Origin: Sediminispirochaeta sp.
Lineage (GTDB): Bacteria; Spirochaetota; Spirochaetia; B11-G9
NCBI GenBank assembly: GCA_024763455.1
Contig: JANTFL010000004.1
Location: forward strand, 1-49,679
Direction: 5' to 3'
DNA: 49,679 nucleotides
The position numbers and the translations under genes are program-made. The notes beneath the pieces were generated by a model. It ran no database searches and was not told where the DNA came from. It saw only the letters and a program-made list of their open reading frames with translations. Shown here piece by piece: positions 1 to 8,800 of this stretch. Position 1 is the stretch's first letter; each line of letters opens with the position of its first letter.

Positions 1-2
1 GG

Positions 3-431
3 AAGGAATCTCTGCATAACACGGTGTACTGGGAGTTACATCCCTATTTCGGAGCCGGTCCATCTGCTGTTTCCACTATTCCGTTTAATGACAAGGCTTT
101 AAGAATTGAAAATCCCCGGGATATAAAAAATTTTTCTAACGGCAGCCGTGAACTCATCAATTCTCAGTCGTTTCTTTTGGAACACCTCCTTATGGGTTTC
201 AGACTGATAAAGGGGATAGATGTCGGAAGAATTGAATCGATATTTCCAATTGATATTTTCTCAACCTTTACCAGAACCATTGACAGCTGGTCCCGGAATC
301 TTATATTTAGTAAAGGATATCTCGCTCTTGACAGAAACGGTCTTATGCTGCTTGACAAATTCCTGTCCGACATTGCCGCCGAGATCCCGGAAAATTTATC
401 TGAAACGTATTCATGGCCCCGGCAGCCCTGA
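3..431 (+). CDS. hemW: HemW-like radical SAM protein, C-terminal fragment (5' end outside window)
   Basis: This is the C-terminal part of a gene that enters from before the window; the frame is open from base 3. It reads HNTVYWELHPYFGAGPSAVS, matching the HN..YW..-pY.G.GpsAhs block of HemW / oxygen-independent coproporphyrinogen oxidase-like proteins. It ends with a helix (LDRNGLMLLDKFLSD) typical of the family's C-terminal winged-helix-like part. HemW is a heme chaperone of the radical SAM superfamily; the SAM-cluster cysteines would lie upstream of the window and cannot be checked. The apparent GTG at 24 is internal to the domain and is not a start. It is followed by a promoter-like region and yebC. 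Confidence 0.75.
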   Translation, partial: KESLHNTVYWELHPYFGAGPSAVSTIPFNDKALRIENPRDIKNFSNGSRELINSQSFLLEHLLMGFRLIKGIDVGRIESIFPIDIFSTFTRTIDSWSRNLIFSKGYLALDRNGLMLLDKFLSDIAAEIPENLSETYSWPRQP

Positions 432-444
432 TAATTCTGCCTCC

Positions 445-484
445 TTGACACCTCTTTTTTAACTATGCTATTTTTAACTATAAT
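445..484 (+). promoter_or_regulatory. Probable sigma-70 promoter of the yebC-ruvCAB-queA operon
   Basis: A perfect -35 hexamer TTGACA (445-450) is followed after 18 nt by TATTTT (469-474). A perfect TATAAT also occurs at 479-484 but lacks a good -35 at the right distance. A strong AAGGAG ribosome site lies at 493-498, ahead of yebC. The position between the hemW stop (431) and the yebC start (504) suits a new transcription start. Confidence 0.5.
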
Positions 485-503
485 TTAATTTTAAGGAGTA
501 ACT

Positions 504-1253
504 ATGTCCGGCCACAGTAAATGGGCAAGTATTAAACATAAAAAAGGCGCTGCTGATGCCAAGCGCGGAAAAATCTTTACCAAGATCATCAAGGAAATTA
601 CCGTCGCGGCCCGTCTCGGCGGAGGAGATATCGAAGCAAATCCAAGGCTTCGTACCATTGTTCTCAAGGCAAAAGCAGAGAATATGCCGAAAGATAACAT
701 CGAAAGAGCAATAAAAAAGGGTACCGGAGATCTTGAAGGGGTTGATTACGTAGAAGGAACATATGAGGGGTATGGACCCGGCGGGGTTGCAATTATGATA
801 GATACTCTGACTGATAACAAAAACCGTACTGCGGCAGATATCCGGAGTATTCTGACAAAGAACGGCGGAAATCTTGGAGAAAACGGATGTGTTTCGTACC
901 TTTTCCAGAGAAAGGGACTTATAACATTTGATGCTGAAAACTATACGGAAGATGAAATCTTTGAAGCTGCCCTTGAAGCGGGAGCTGAGGATGTATCAAC
1001 CGAGGATGGAATAATAGAGGTTATCACAGACCCTGATGATTTTAACACTGTTGTTGAAACTCTCCAGGAAGCTGGATTCAAGACAGAATCAGCAGAAATA
1101 ACCAAAATACCGGACAGCACTGTTACGCTTACTGATGAAAAAACAAGAAAAGCCCTGCGGCTCATCGAAAAACTCGAAGATAATGATGATGTTCAGTCTG
1201 TTTCAACCAACCTAGATATACCGGAAGGTTTCGATCCTGACGCAGAAGACTAG
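504..1253 (+). CDS. yebC: YebC/PmpR family regulatory or translation factor
   Basis: A 249-residue protein of normal length for the YebC/PmpR/TACO1 family. The diagnostic N-terminus ([20 protein letters not shown], then [11 protein letters not shown]) and the [20 protein letters not shown] block are intact. YebC proteins have been described as DNA-binding regulators and, more recently, as factors that help ribosomes through difficult sequences such as proline runs; the sequence alone does not separate these roles. ATG at 504 is set by AAGGAG 5 nt upstream. The stop codon abuts the ruvC ATG. The yebC-ruvC-ruvA-ruvB order is common in bacteria, which supports both the call and co-transcription. 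Confidence 0.95.
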   Translation: MSGHSKWASIKHKKGAADAKRGKIFTKIIKEITVAARLGGGDIEANPRLRTIVLKAKAENMPKDNIERAIKKGTGDLEGVDYVEGTYEGYGPGGVAIMIDTLTDNKNRTAADIRSILTKNGGNLGENGCVSYLFQRKGLITFDAENYTEDEIFEAALEAGAEDVSTEDGIIEVITDPDDFNTVVETLQEAGFKTESAEITKIPDSTVTLTDEKTRKALRLIEKLEDNDDVQSVSTNLDIPEGFDPDAED

Positions 1254-1742
1254 ATGAAAAGGATTCTAGGCATTGATCCCGGATTTGCCGCAACCGGTTG
1301 GGGTATAATCGATGCCTACGGCAGCCGGTTCAAGCATGTTGACCATGGCTTTATAAAAACTGTCCCCGCCGATAAAGAGGGGGACAGACTTAATACCATT
1401 TACAAAAAAATAGGCAGTATCATTGATACGTTTCAACCGGATTTTGCCGGGATCGAAGATATTTTCTTTGCCAGAAACAAACTGAGTGCCATACCCGTTG
1501 CACAGGCAAAGGGGGTTATTCTACTTGCTCTCGAACGTAAAGCGGTAACAACAAAAGCATTCACGCCGCTCCAGATAAAGCAGGCTTTAACAGGAAACGG
1601 CAGGGCGGAAAAGAAACAGGTTCAGAACATGGTTAAGCTTCTCCTCGGATTACCGGAGGATATAAAACCTGATCATGCTGCAGATGCACTGGCCGCCGCC
1701 ATCTGTTTCCAGAACAGCACAGCAATCGGAGATCTTACATGA
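1254..1742 (+). CDS. ruvC: Holliday junction endodeoxyribonuclease RuvC
   Basis: RuvC resolves Holliday junctions by symmetric nicking after RuvAB branch migration. The 162-residue protein is of typical length. The RNase H-like acidic residues are visible: D8 in GIDPG, E68 in GIEDIFF, and D140/D144 in the DHAADALAAAI motif. The ATG starts directly after the yebC stop. The gene's TGA overlaps the ruvA ATG by 4 nt (ATGA, 1739-1742), indicating translational coupling within the ruv operon. Confidence 0.96.
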   Translation: MKRILGIDPGFAATGWGIIDAYGSRFKHVDHGFIKTVPADKEGDRLNTIYKKIGSIIDTFQPDFAGIEDIFFARNKLSAIPVAQAKGVILLALERKAVTTKAFTPLQIKQALTGNGRAEKKQVQNMVKLLLGLPEDIKPDHAADALAAAICFQNSTAIGDLT

Positions 1743-2329
1743 TTAATAGTATTACAGGAACATTTTCAGGAAGAAGCGGGTCGCTGCTTTTCCTGGCCTT
1801 TAACGGCATTGAGTGGGCAATTGAAGCAACTGAAAGCGCTATCATTCACGCCGCTTCAGTAAAGACCCCTGTCAAGGTTTATACCTACCTCCATCACCGT
1901 GAAGATCAAATGACCCTCTACGGTTTTCATACCACAGAGGAACGAGCGGTTTTTATGGAACTTATAAAAGTTTCCGGAATAGGTCCCAAACAGGCCATGC
2001 GGATGCTCTCGGGTATAGGAACAGAAGATCTCGTGAGAGCACTGGATGCCGGAGATACCGACAGGCTTTCACTTCTCCCCGGAATTGGGAAAAAAACAGC
2101 TGCCAAAATAGTTCTGGCCCTCCGGGGCAAGTTGAAACTTGATGACGGAGAGAAAGGCAAAGAGCAGTTTCCTGACATAATCGAGGCTCTGACCGGTATG
2201 GGGTTTGACCGTCGAAAGTGCAGAAAAGCTCTGGATGAACTGAGCAAAGATCCGAAATATGCTGGGTTAACCGGCGATGAACTGGAAAAAAACCTGTTTA
2301 GAGATGCCATAGTCTATTTAAGTTCATAA
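1739..2329 (+). CDS. ruvA: Holliday junction branch migration protein RuvA
   Basis: RuvA binds four-way junctions as a tetramer and recruits RuvB. The 196-residue protein shows the three expected domains: an N-terminal OB fold (to about residue 62), a central pair of helix-hairpin-helix motifs ([11 protein letters not shown] and [14 protein letters not shown]), and a C-terminal three-helix domain (about 145-196, [20 protein letters not shown]) that contacts RuvB. It starts inside the ruvC stop codon and is followed 19 nt later by ruvB. Confidence 0.96.
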   Translation: MINSITGTFSGRSGSLLFLAFNGIEWAIEATESAIIHAASVKTPVKVYTYLHHREDQMTLYGFHTTEERAVFMELIKVSGIGPKQAMRMLSGIGTEDLVRALDAGDTDRLSLLPGIGKKTAAKIVLALRGKLKLDDGEKGKEQFPDIIEALTGMGFDRRKCRKALDELSKDPKYAGLTGDELEKNLFRDAIVYLSS

Positions 2330-2348
2330 AATATATAATGGTGAGAGT

Positions 2349-3377
2349 ATGTCAGATAATGATCCGTTTCTAAATCCGAATTATAGAGAAGATACCGATG
2401 CACGGGAAGCATCCCTCAGACCGCAGTTTTTGAAAGATTTTCAGGGTCAGAAAGATTTAAAGGAAAACCTGAATGTTTTTATCACTGCAGCAAGGGAACG
2501 GGGAGAAAGCCTGGATCATATATTTCTGAGCGGTCCTCCCGGTCTGGGAAAGACAACTCTTGCAGGGATAATGGCCAATGAAATGGGCAGCGAGTTTAAG
2601 GTTACCTCGGCTCCCGCACTGGATAAACCAAAAGATCTTGCAGGTATACTGACGACAATAACTGAACACAGTGTATTTTTTATTGATGAGATCCACCGGC
2701 TGAAACCTGCAATAGAGGAAATGCTCTACATTGCCATGGAAGATTACGAGATAGACTGGATTATAGGGCAGGGACCGTCGGCAAGGACCATACGGATTCC
2801 TATTCCCCGGTTCACCCTTATTGGAGCCACCACCAAAGCGGGTTCAGTAGCCAGTCCTCTTTACAGCAGATTCGGCATTGCCGTACGTATGGATTTTTAC
2901 ACCAACGAAGATATAGAAAGCATCATCAACCGCTCTGCCGGAATTCTTGAGGTAAGCATAGAACAGCCGGCTGTTAAACTCCTGGCAGGCAGTTCGCGGG
3001 GTACTCCGAGGGTAGCAAACAGACTGCTCAGAAGAATGCGTGATTTTGCTCAGGTCCTGGGAAACGGAATTATTGATGCAGCTACGGTAAAAGATGGCCT
3101 CAAGCGTCTTAAAATAGACAATTTTGGACTGGAGAAGCATGACAGGGAGATTCTGCGTACAATAATAACCCAATATCGAGGTGGCCCGGTTGGTGCTGAA
3201 ACTCTCGCCATATCTGTCGGAGAAGCGATTGAATCTCTGGAAGATTTCTATGAACCCTACCTTATACAAAGAGGGTTTATTACCCGAACACCAAGAGGTA
3301 GAATGGCGACTGAACTTGCGTATAAACATCTTAACATCGATAGAGGAACCAATGAAAACCAATCAGTTCTCTTTTGA
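2349..3377 (+). CDS. ruvB: Holliday junction branch migration ATPase RuvB
   Basis: RuvB is the hexameric AAA+ motor of branch migration. The 342-residue protein has Walker [10 protein letters not shown] (about residues 62-70), Walker B with FFIDEIHRL, sensor 1 IGATTKAGS, an arginine finger in YSRFGI, and the C-terminal winged-helix block [14 protein letters not shown]. The start is the ATG at 2349. The last 26 nt overlap the queA start, so the two genes are almost certainly translated from one mRNA. Confidence 0.97.
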   Translation: MSDNDPFLNPNYREDTDAREASLRPQFLKDFQGQKDLKENLNVFITAARERGESLDHIFLSGPPGLGKTTLAGIMANEMGSEFKVTSAPALDKPKDLAGILTTITEHSVFFIDEIHRLKPAIEEMLYIAMEDYEIDWIIGQGPSARTIRIPIPRFTLIGATTKAGSVASPLYSRFGIAVRMDFYTNEDIESIINRSAGILEVSIEQPAVKLLAGSSRGTPRVANRLLRRMRDFAQVLGNGIIDAATVKDGLKRLKIDNFGLEKHDREILRTIITQYRGGPVGAETLAISVGEAIESLEDFYEPYLIQRGFITRTPRGRMATELAYKHLNIDRGTNENQSVLF

Positions 3378-4368
3378 CCTTCCCCAAAGGCTGATAGCAC
3401 AAAAACCATCAGACCGAAGGGGGGAATCCAGACTTATAGTTCTCAACCGCAGCAGCGGCAGCTATGTACACAGTTCAATGAAAGCCTTCCCCGATTTTGT
3501 AGAAAAGGAGACCCTCATCGTGGTCAATAACTCCAGAGTGAGAAAGGCACGGCTTTTTGGAACTTCGGAAACAGGGGGAAGGGTTGAGTTTCTGCTGGTG
3601 AAAAAAATTTCCGATACCAAATGGACAGCAATGGTTACAAAAAAGAAAAAACAGCGCCGGGGTAAAAAATATATCTTCCCGGGAGGTATTGCAGGGGAGA
3701 TTGCAGAAGATCTCGGAGATCTTCGTTCTATTCAGTTCTCAAATACAGTTGATGATGTCTATCTGGACAGTTATGGTCATATTCCTCTGCCTCCGTATAT
3801 AAAAAGGGAGGATACTGAAGAGGACTGGTCCCGGTATCAGACTATCTATGCTCAGAAAACCGGTTCTACAGCGGCTCCTACTGCCGGACTCCATTTTACC
3901 AATGCAATACTGGACAGCATTAAAGAAAAGGGTATAAGGATTGTTCCGGTAACGCTCCATGTAGGGATGGGAACCTTTATACCAGTAAGGGCTGAAAATG
4001 TTGAAGATCATAAAATGCATGAGGAGGAGTATGAAATTTCTAAGGAAACGGCAGAAGAGATAAACGAAGCTAAAAAAACTGGAAAAAAGATACTCGCAGT
4101 TGGGACAACATCGACCAGGACCCTGGAATCGGCATGGACAACCGAAGGGATCAAGCCGGGAAGAGGGAAAACCAATCTTTTTATTTATCCGGGCTATCAA
4201 TTTAAGGTTGTTGATCAGATGCTGACAAACTTTCACACCCCTGACTCCAGCCTTATTATCCTGGTTTCCGCATTTGCGGGAACAGAAAATATAAAAAGAG
4301 CCTACCAGGAGGCTGTGAGGGAAGAGTACCGGTTCTTTTCGTACGGCGACGCAATGTTTATCAGGTAA
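3352..4368 (+). CDS. queA: S-adenosylmethionine:tRNA ribosyltransferase-isomerase QueA
   Basis: QueA transfers and isomerises the ribosyl moiety of SAM onto preQ1 in tRNA to give epoxyqueuosine. The start was placed at ATG 3352 (338 residues) because GAGG lies 5 nt upstream and the family N-terminus ([19 protein letters not shown]) begins there; the longer open frame back to 3181 is only the ruvB shadow. Further motifs are [25 protein letters not shown] and [19 protein letters not shown]. It overlaps ruvB by 26 nt. The partner enzyme gene tgt lies at 28297. The stop codon abuts the stop of the convergent gene. Confidence 0.96.
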   Translation: MKTNQFSFDLPQRLIAQKPSDRRGESRLIVLNRSSGSYVHSSMKAFPDFVEKETLIVVNNSRVRKARLFGTSETGGRVEFLLVKKISDTKWTAMVTKKKKQRRGKKYIFPGGIAGEIAEDLGDLRSIQFSNTVDDVYLDSYGHIPLPPYIKREDTEEDWSRYQTIYAQKTGSTAAPTAGLHFTNAILDSIKEKGIRIVPVTLHVGMGTFIPVRAENVEDHKMHEEEYEISKETAEEINEAKKTGKKILAVGTTSTRTLESAWTTEGIKPGRGKTNLFIYPGYQFKVVDQMLTNFHTPDSSLIILVSAFAGTENIKRAYQEAVREEYRFFSYGDAMFIR

Positions 4369-4968
4369 CTAGTAGGTATTTTCGTCCATGGCTTCAAAAT
4401 CAGCTCTTACTTTTTTTAGGTGATCAAGATCCTGGTTTAGAATTTCTCCGTAATCCAGTTCTCCGGCTGCTATCCTGACCCTCTCATCCTCCCAGTTCTG
4501 GATGCTTTCAAGAAAGTAATATTTTGTCTTTTTTAGCTTTTCTTCCCAGCTGCCGGCTTCATTCCAGTAGTAGAAAGCAAGTTTATAGTAATTTTCCGCT
4601 ATTTCCAGGCTTTTAAGGTTATCCTCTTTCCAGGGGGCGTTGTAAAAATAGGCAACTCTTTTGTCATAGGAAGCAGCCAGACGCCTGTACAAATCCACCA
4701 GCTTAAGATTAACATGCATATAGAAGAGGTATCTGTACCGTTCCCACTCATCCTTGGTATTGATCCTTGTGAGAGCATTCAGCGGATTAACGAACGGCCG
4801 GGAGAGTGCCTGTTCCAAAAACCAAATATTACCGGTAAAATCTTCAGGATATTGATATAAATTCTGATGATACAGTTTATAGTATTCTTCAGCATAGAGA
4901 AGTTTATATGAATACGCTGAACTTACAACGGCACTTAATAAAATAAATAAAATTACTACCCGTTTCAC
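4369..4968 (-). CDS. Exported helical protein of unknown function, linked to tmk
   Basis: A 199-residue protein that I cannot assign to a family. It begins with a clear signal peptide (residues 1-20, MKRVVILFILLSAVVSSAYS); there is no cysteine lipobox. The mature part is rich in aromatic residues, lysine and glutamate and looks all-helical, with Y/W-spaced helices (for example ENYYKLAFYYWNEAGSWEEK) reminiscent of TPR-like repeats, but no clean TPR consensus is visible. It lies 17 nt downstream of tmk on the same strand, so the two are probably co-transcribed. Its stop codon is adjacent to the queA stop on the other strand. A periplasmic location is inferred. Confidence 0.75.
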   Translation of the reverse strand: MKRVVILFILLSAVVSSAYSYKLLYAEEYYKLYHQNLYQYPEDFTGNIWFLEQALSRPFVNPLNALTRINTKDEWERYRYLFYMHVNLKLVDLYRRLAASYDKRVAYFYNAPWKEDNLKSLEIAENYYKLAFYYWNEAGSWEEKLKKTKYYFLESIQNWEDERVRIAAGELDYGEILNQDLDHLKKVRADFEAMDENTY

Positions 4969-4985
4969 CTTTACTATATCGGAAC

Positions 4986-5603
4986 TCAGGTGATTTTACT
5001 CCAGACAATTTTCCCAAGCTTTTCGGGGGGGAGTGTGCCGTCAAGAATATGTATTTTCATGCCTGATCCACTGTATAACTCAATCGCTCTGCGGTAATTT
5101 TCTACGATATCTTTCTGTATGGATTTTTTTTCAAAAATCTCACGTTGATCCCGTTCTTCAAGACGGTTTTGACAGATTTCTTCCGGTACATCAAGAAAAA
5201 ACAGATGTTCCGGAACTGGATAATCCATATTGAGTTTTAAAACGTTATCAAATCCGAATCTCAGAGACTGATACGCCAGGGAAGAGAATAGATATCTATC
5301 GGATATAACGGTTTCCCCCCTGCTGCATCTGGCAACGATACCTTCCTCGGGATTGTACAGATGTTCATTCCTGTCTGCTGCGAATAGTTTTGCAAGGGTT
5401 CCTGGAGCAGCAGCCACGTCCCCCCCAAGGACTCTTCTAATAACCTTTCCAATGTAATTGGTAGTCGGTTCACATTCGCTGATGCATATTATACCTTCTG
5501 CTTTAAATTTATCTGTCAGCAATGCGGTCTGGGTCGTTGTACCGGCACCGTCAAGACCTTCGAAAACGATAAATCCTTTAATAACCTGAAAATCTTTTAC
5601 CAT
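4986..5603 (-). CDS. tmk: Thymidylate kinase (dTMP kinase), atypical P-loop
   Basis: This enzyme phosphorylates dTMP to dTDP. The 205-residue length, the N-terminal FEGLDGAGTTTQ, the DRY motif in ISDRYLFSSLAYQ and the LDVPEEICQNRLEERD region all match bacterial Tmk. The P-loop reads GLDGAGTTTQ (residues 16-25) where most Tmk have GxDGxGKSTQ: the Walker lysine (residue 22, ACA codon at 5538-5540) is threonine. The rest of the protein looks intact, so this is probably a lineage variant and not decay. It is divergent from the tamB-like gene and lies upstream of an exported unknown. Confidence 0.9.
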   Translation of the reverse strand: MVKDFQVIKGFIVFEGLDGAGTTTQTALLTDKFKAEGIICISECEPTTNYIGKVIRRVLGGDVAAAPGTLAKLFAADRNEHLYNPEEGIVARCSRGETVISDRYLFSSLAYQSLRFGFDNVLKLNMDYPVPEHLFFLDVPEEICQNRLEERDQREIFEKKSIQKDIVENYRRAIELYSGSGMKIHILDGTLPPEKLGKIVWSKIT

Positions 5604-5617
5604 ACCACTTAATTAAC

Positions 5618-5654
5618 ATAATAGATTGAAAAAATTCAATATAAGGGATACTCT
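5618..5654. promoter_or_regulatory. Divergent promoter region between tmk and tamB-like gene, with inverted repeat
   Basis: On the minus strand a good -10 (TATTAT, complement of 5618-5623) lies upstream of tmk with a poor -35. On the plus strand TTGAAA (5626-5631) with TACTCT 17 nt later is a weak match. Between them sits the inverted repeat ATTGAA-AAAA-TTCAAT (5625-5640), which could be an operator shared by both genes or chance in AT-rich DNA. The rest of 5604-5680 shows nothing else. Confidence 0.3.
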
Positions 5655-5680
5655 AAACTAGATATTAGCGAAAATTACAG

Positions 5681-5804
5681 ATGAGGTTTTATTCTGCAGC
5701 TCAGTAAATCATTTATTCATAGTATTCAGGTATCCTCATTTCTTTTTCTTGTCATTGCTACTGTTATACTCTCCTCTCCACTTCAACAAAAAATTGATGA
5801 TAGA
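5681..5804 (+). other. Probable N-terminal extension (membrane anchor) of the tamB-like gene, without a normal in-frame start
   Basis: The frame of the gene annotated from 5805 is open back to a TGA at 5682 and encodes a hydrophobic segment (VSSFLFLVIATVILSS), as expected for the TamB N-terminal anchor. It has no in-frame ATG, GTG or TTG. Two explanations fit. One is a CTG start at 5694 (or ATT at 5691) with GAGG at 5683-5686. The other is the out-of-frame ATG at 5681, which joins the frame if one T of the T4 run at 5687-5690 is removed, giving MRFILQLSKSF as the N-terminus. ATG 5805 has no ribosome site and lies after the anchor. Confidence 0.6.
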
Positions 5805-8800
5805 ATGGACAGGCTTAAAAAAGAAACGATTCATCTTCTTGAAGATAGATTACAGCGAGACATCTCCTATTCTTCCATATCTCCTTCCATTTTTATTTTT
5901 CTGGAATTACGGGATGTTGTTATCATGGAGAGGGGGGGGGATCAAGAACTCCTCAAAGTTGGAAGAATCAGGGTACATTACTCTCTACTGCAGCTTATCA
6001 AAGGGAATTATAACCGTTCTTTGAAAGAGATAAGCATTATCAAGTCGAGGTTAAATTTTGATCTCAATAAAGACAAAGATTTATTAGCGCTTTTTACCGC
6101 CGGCAATACCGGAACCGGAAAAATCAATCTGCCTCAGGTAGTACTCAGCGGTAAAAACCTCTCTGTCACCGTAAAGAATGGGGATAATAAATTTACCCTG
6201 GATAAATTCTTTTTTAAGGTATCCACTCTTGACCAGGGTCTGAAGTATTCATCAACGGGAATAGTCAGCGGTGAGCTCAGCAGTAGATGGATTACCCGCG
6301 CTGGTGCAAGGTTTAAGTATTCCGGAACTATTAACAATGGATTGACCGATTTCAACAGCAAACTTGCTTTAAAATCGCTTTCTACCAATCTCTTTTCCCT
6401 GAATTCGCTGTCACTGCAGATTCAAAGGTCTAATGAATTACTGGTAGTAAGAAAAATAGAGGACAGTTCCCCTCTGGATATGGAAATTCACTATAATTCC
6501 CGTAGTAAAGATGCTGTCCTCTCGGTAATTTCCGAGAACTTTATCCCCGCTCATTATTTATTTTCCCTCAGGGAAAACAAATTTGTTACTAACTGGATTT
6601 CAGGAAACTATTCATTAAATCTCTCCATTACGTATTCCCTTGCCACAAATGAATTTTCTTACACGGGAAGTGCCGCCGTGGAAGGGAAAAATAAAATTAT
6701 GGGAGGAATATATAATTTCAAGACAGAACTGGCAGGAAATAACGACAAGGTTTCGTTTGAGTATGCCAGATTGGTTTCTCCCTACGGAAACTATTATTAC
6801 CGGGGTAGCATTTTTCTTGACAGCCTGCTTCCTGACGGGTTTCTTTCGGTAAAAAAAGGACGATACAAAGACAATTCATTAGAGGGGAATTTTACGTTTC
6901 GTTTAAGTAAAAACGAATTGAAAATCAGCGGTTCAGAGGTGATGTTAAACGGTTTACATTTCAATAATGTAGCGGGAGAGGTAAAAAAATACAGTGATGA
7001 TTTTGACTTCTCAACTTCCTTCACCGTTTTAAACACTGAGGGACTGGCTAACAAGACTTCAATAGAGGGGAATCTTCAGTATGCTCCCGAACTTTTCATG
7101 CAGCTGACTATTGTTACCGATGATTTACCGCTGGAACCCTTTAAGAAGTACACAGGAATAATAAATACTCACAATGTAACAATGACTACAGAAGGCTTTC
7201 TTACCACCGATTTTAAGAAATTTTCATTTTCCCTGAACAATGTTCAACTAAGGGATACATCTGATATAAAAAACACTCTTTCATTCAGCTGTACAGGAAA
7301 CAACGGAGGAATCAATATAACAGGAGTTAAAGCTCAGTGGAAAGGGGAAGAGTTAACGGGGGCTGTTCTCGCTGAACGGGAAAAGAAGGATTACACAATC
7401 AGAGGGGATCTTGTATTTAACTCGTATCCCTACAATTTCGTCCTCTACGCCGGGAATGATGGAGTATTTGTAAGGGGGAATTACAATCTTTTACTTTCAG
7501 CCCAATTCAGCAGTGCCGGAGTGAACTTTACTGCCCAAAGTACTTCATTCCCGGTACCCTTAAGAGATTATGTTACTGAAATCTCTTTAAACTGCAGCGG
7601 ATACTATCTTAACAATACCTCATGGAAAGTACTTTTTGAAAAGGCACTTATTAAAAACCTCCCGTTGCCGATCGCAGAAAATAAACTTGAATTCTCCGGT
7701 GAGGTAACGCAGAGCAGCGCCGTACTTAAAGAGATCAGTTTTACCGATACATTATCAACGCTCTATGGAGAAAGTTCCGTAGATTATGACCTGGGTAGGA
7801 ACAACTATAACGGCAGTCTTTATTTAACGGATGAACAAAACAATGAAAGCTACAGCGGTTCAATACAGCTAACCGATAATCTTCTTAATCTGGAAGCTGT
7901 GTTCTCAGGAGCCCCGATTGAGCGTTTTAAAAAGTCGCCCTTAAGCGGACTCGTATCAGGGACTGTAACTGCAGAAGGAAGCAGGACAAATCCCGATTTC
8001 CAGTCAACAATCCGCCTTGACCGGGGGATTTATGCCTCAACTCCAATAGAGCTGTCATCATCGATTCATTTTAAGGATAATATTCTGAATGTAGATTATT
8101 TTATGATGAAGTATCAAATTTATTCTTTTTCGGGGGGTAACGGATACGTTGATACAAAATCAGGCAGATACAGTATCGCTACCGGATTTCAGAACACCAT
8201 AGGAGGGCACAACGTTACATCTGATCTTTCACTGGAGGGAGAATTCAGTATCCCTGAGAATCAGGAAAAAATAACTTTAGAGAACCTGCAGAATCTTTCT
8301 TTTAAGGGAAGATTCAGTTCCCAGAATGCAGAAGTAGATGGTAAAAAAGCAAGAGACTGGCATCTGGATCTCAGCAGGGGAGAAAACAACGATCTAACTT
8401 TTACAGGCGGTCCTGACAACAGTATAAAAGGTTTTATAGGTAATGATGGTACCTTTACATGCACCTCCACAGACCGCTTCCCCATAAAAACAAATGCTTA
8501 CGGAAAAATTAAGGATGGGGAAATTGATATAATGCTGAAAGACAGCAGAGTTAATCTTACGGCGATAAACATAATAAAGATACCGGGTTTCCGGTTTTCC
8601 GGCGGAGCAGGTTACGGCGATGTCCGGATAAAAGGAGAATTGCGGGATCCTGATTTTATCGGTTCATTGAATGTAAAGGGAGCAGTGGGAGAACTCTCCT
8701 ATCTTGCCGATCCTATCGAACCCTTCAATACAACAATCACTTTTTCAAATAAGAATATGCATGTCGCTGCTGCAGTTATGAAAAGCGGTGATACAGACGT

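Noticed and set aside
3181..3351. Extended N-terminus of queA from GTG 3181
   Set aside because: It lies within ruvB in another frame; the QueA family start and a ribosome site fit ATG 3352.
2844..3362. 172-aa minus-strand open frame opposite ruvB
   Set aside because: Shadow of a well-conserved gene; composition is not protein-like and there is no ribosome site.
3739..4236. 165-aa minus-strand open frame opposite queA
   Set aside because: Shadow of queA; the hydrophobic look comes from the complement of Lys/Glu-rich codons.
5749..6024. Small hydrophobic open frame overlapping the tamB-like start
   Set aside because: It is a second frame that happens to stay open through the G9 run; the tamB-like frame explains the sequence. 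It could matter only if the G tract varies.
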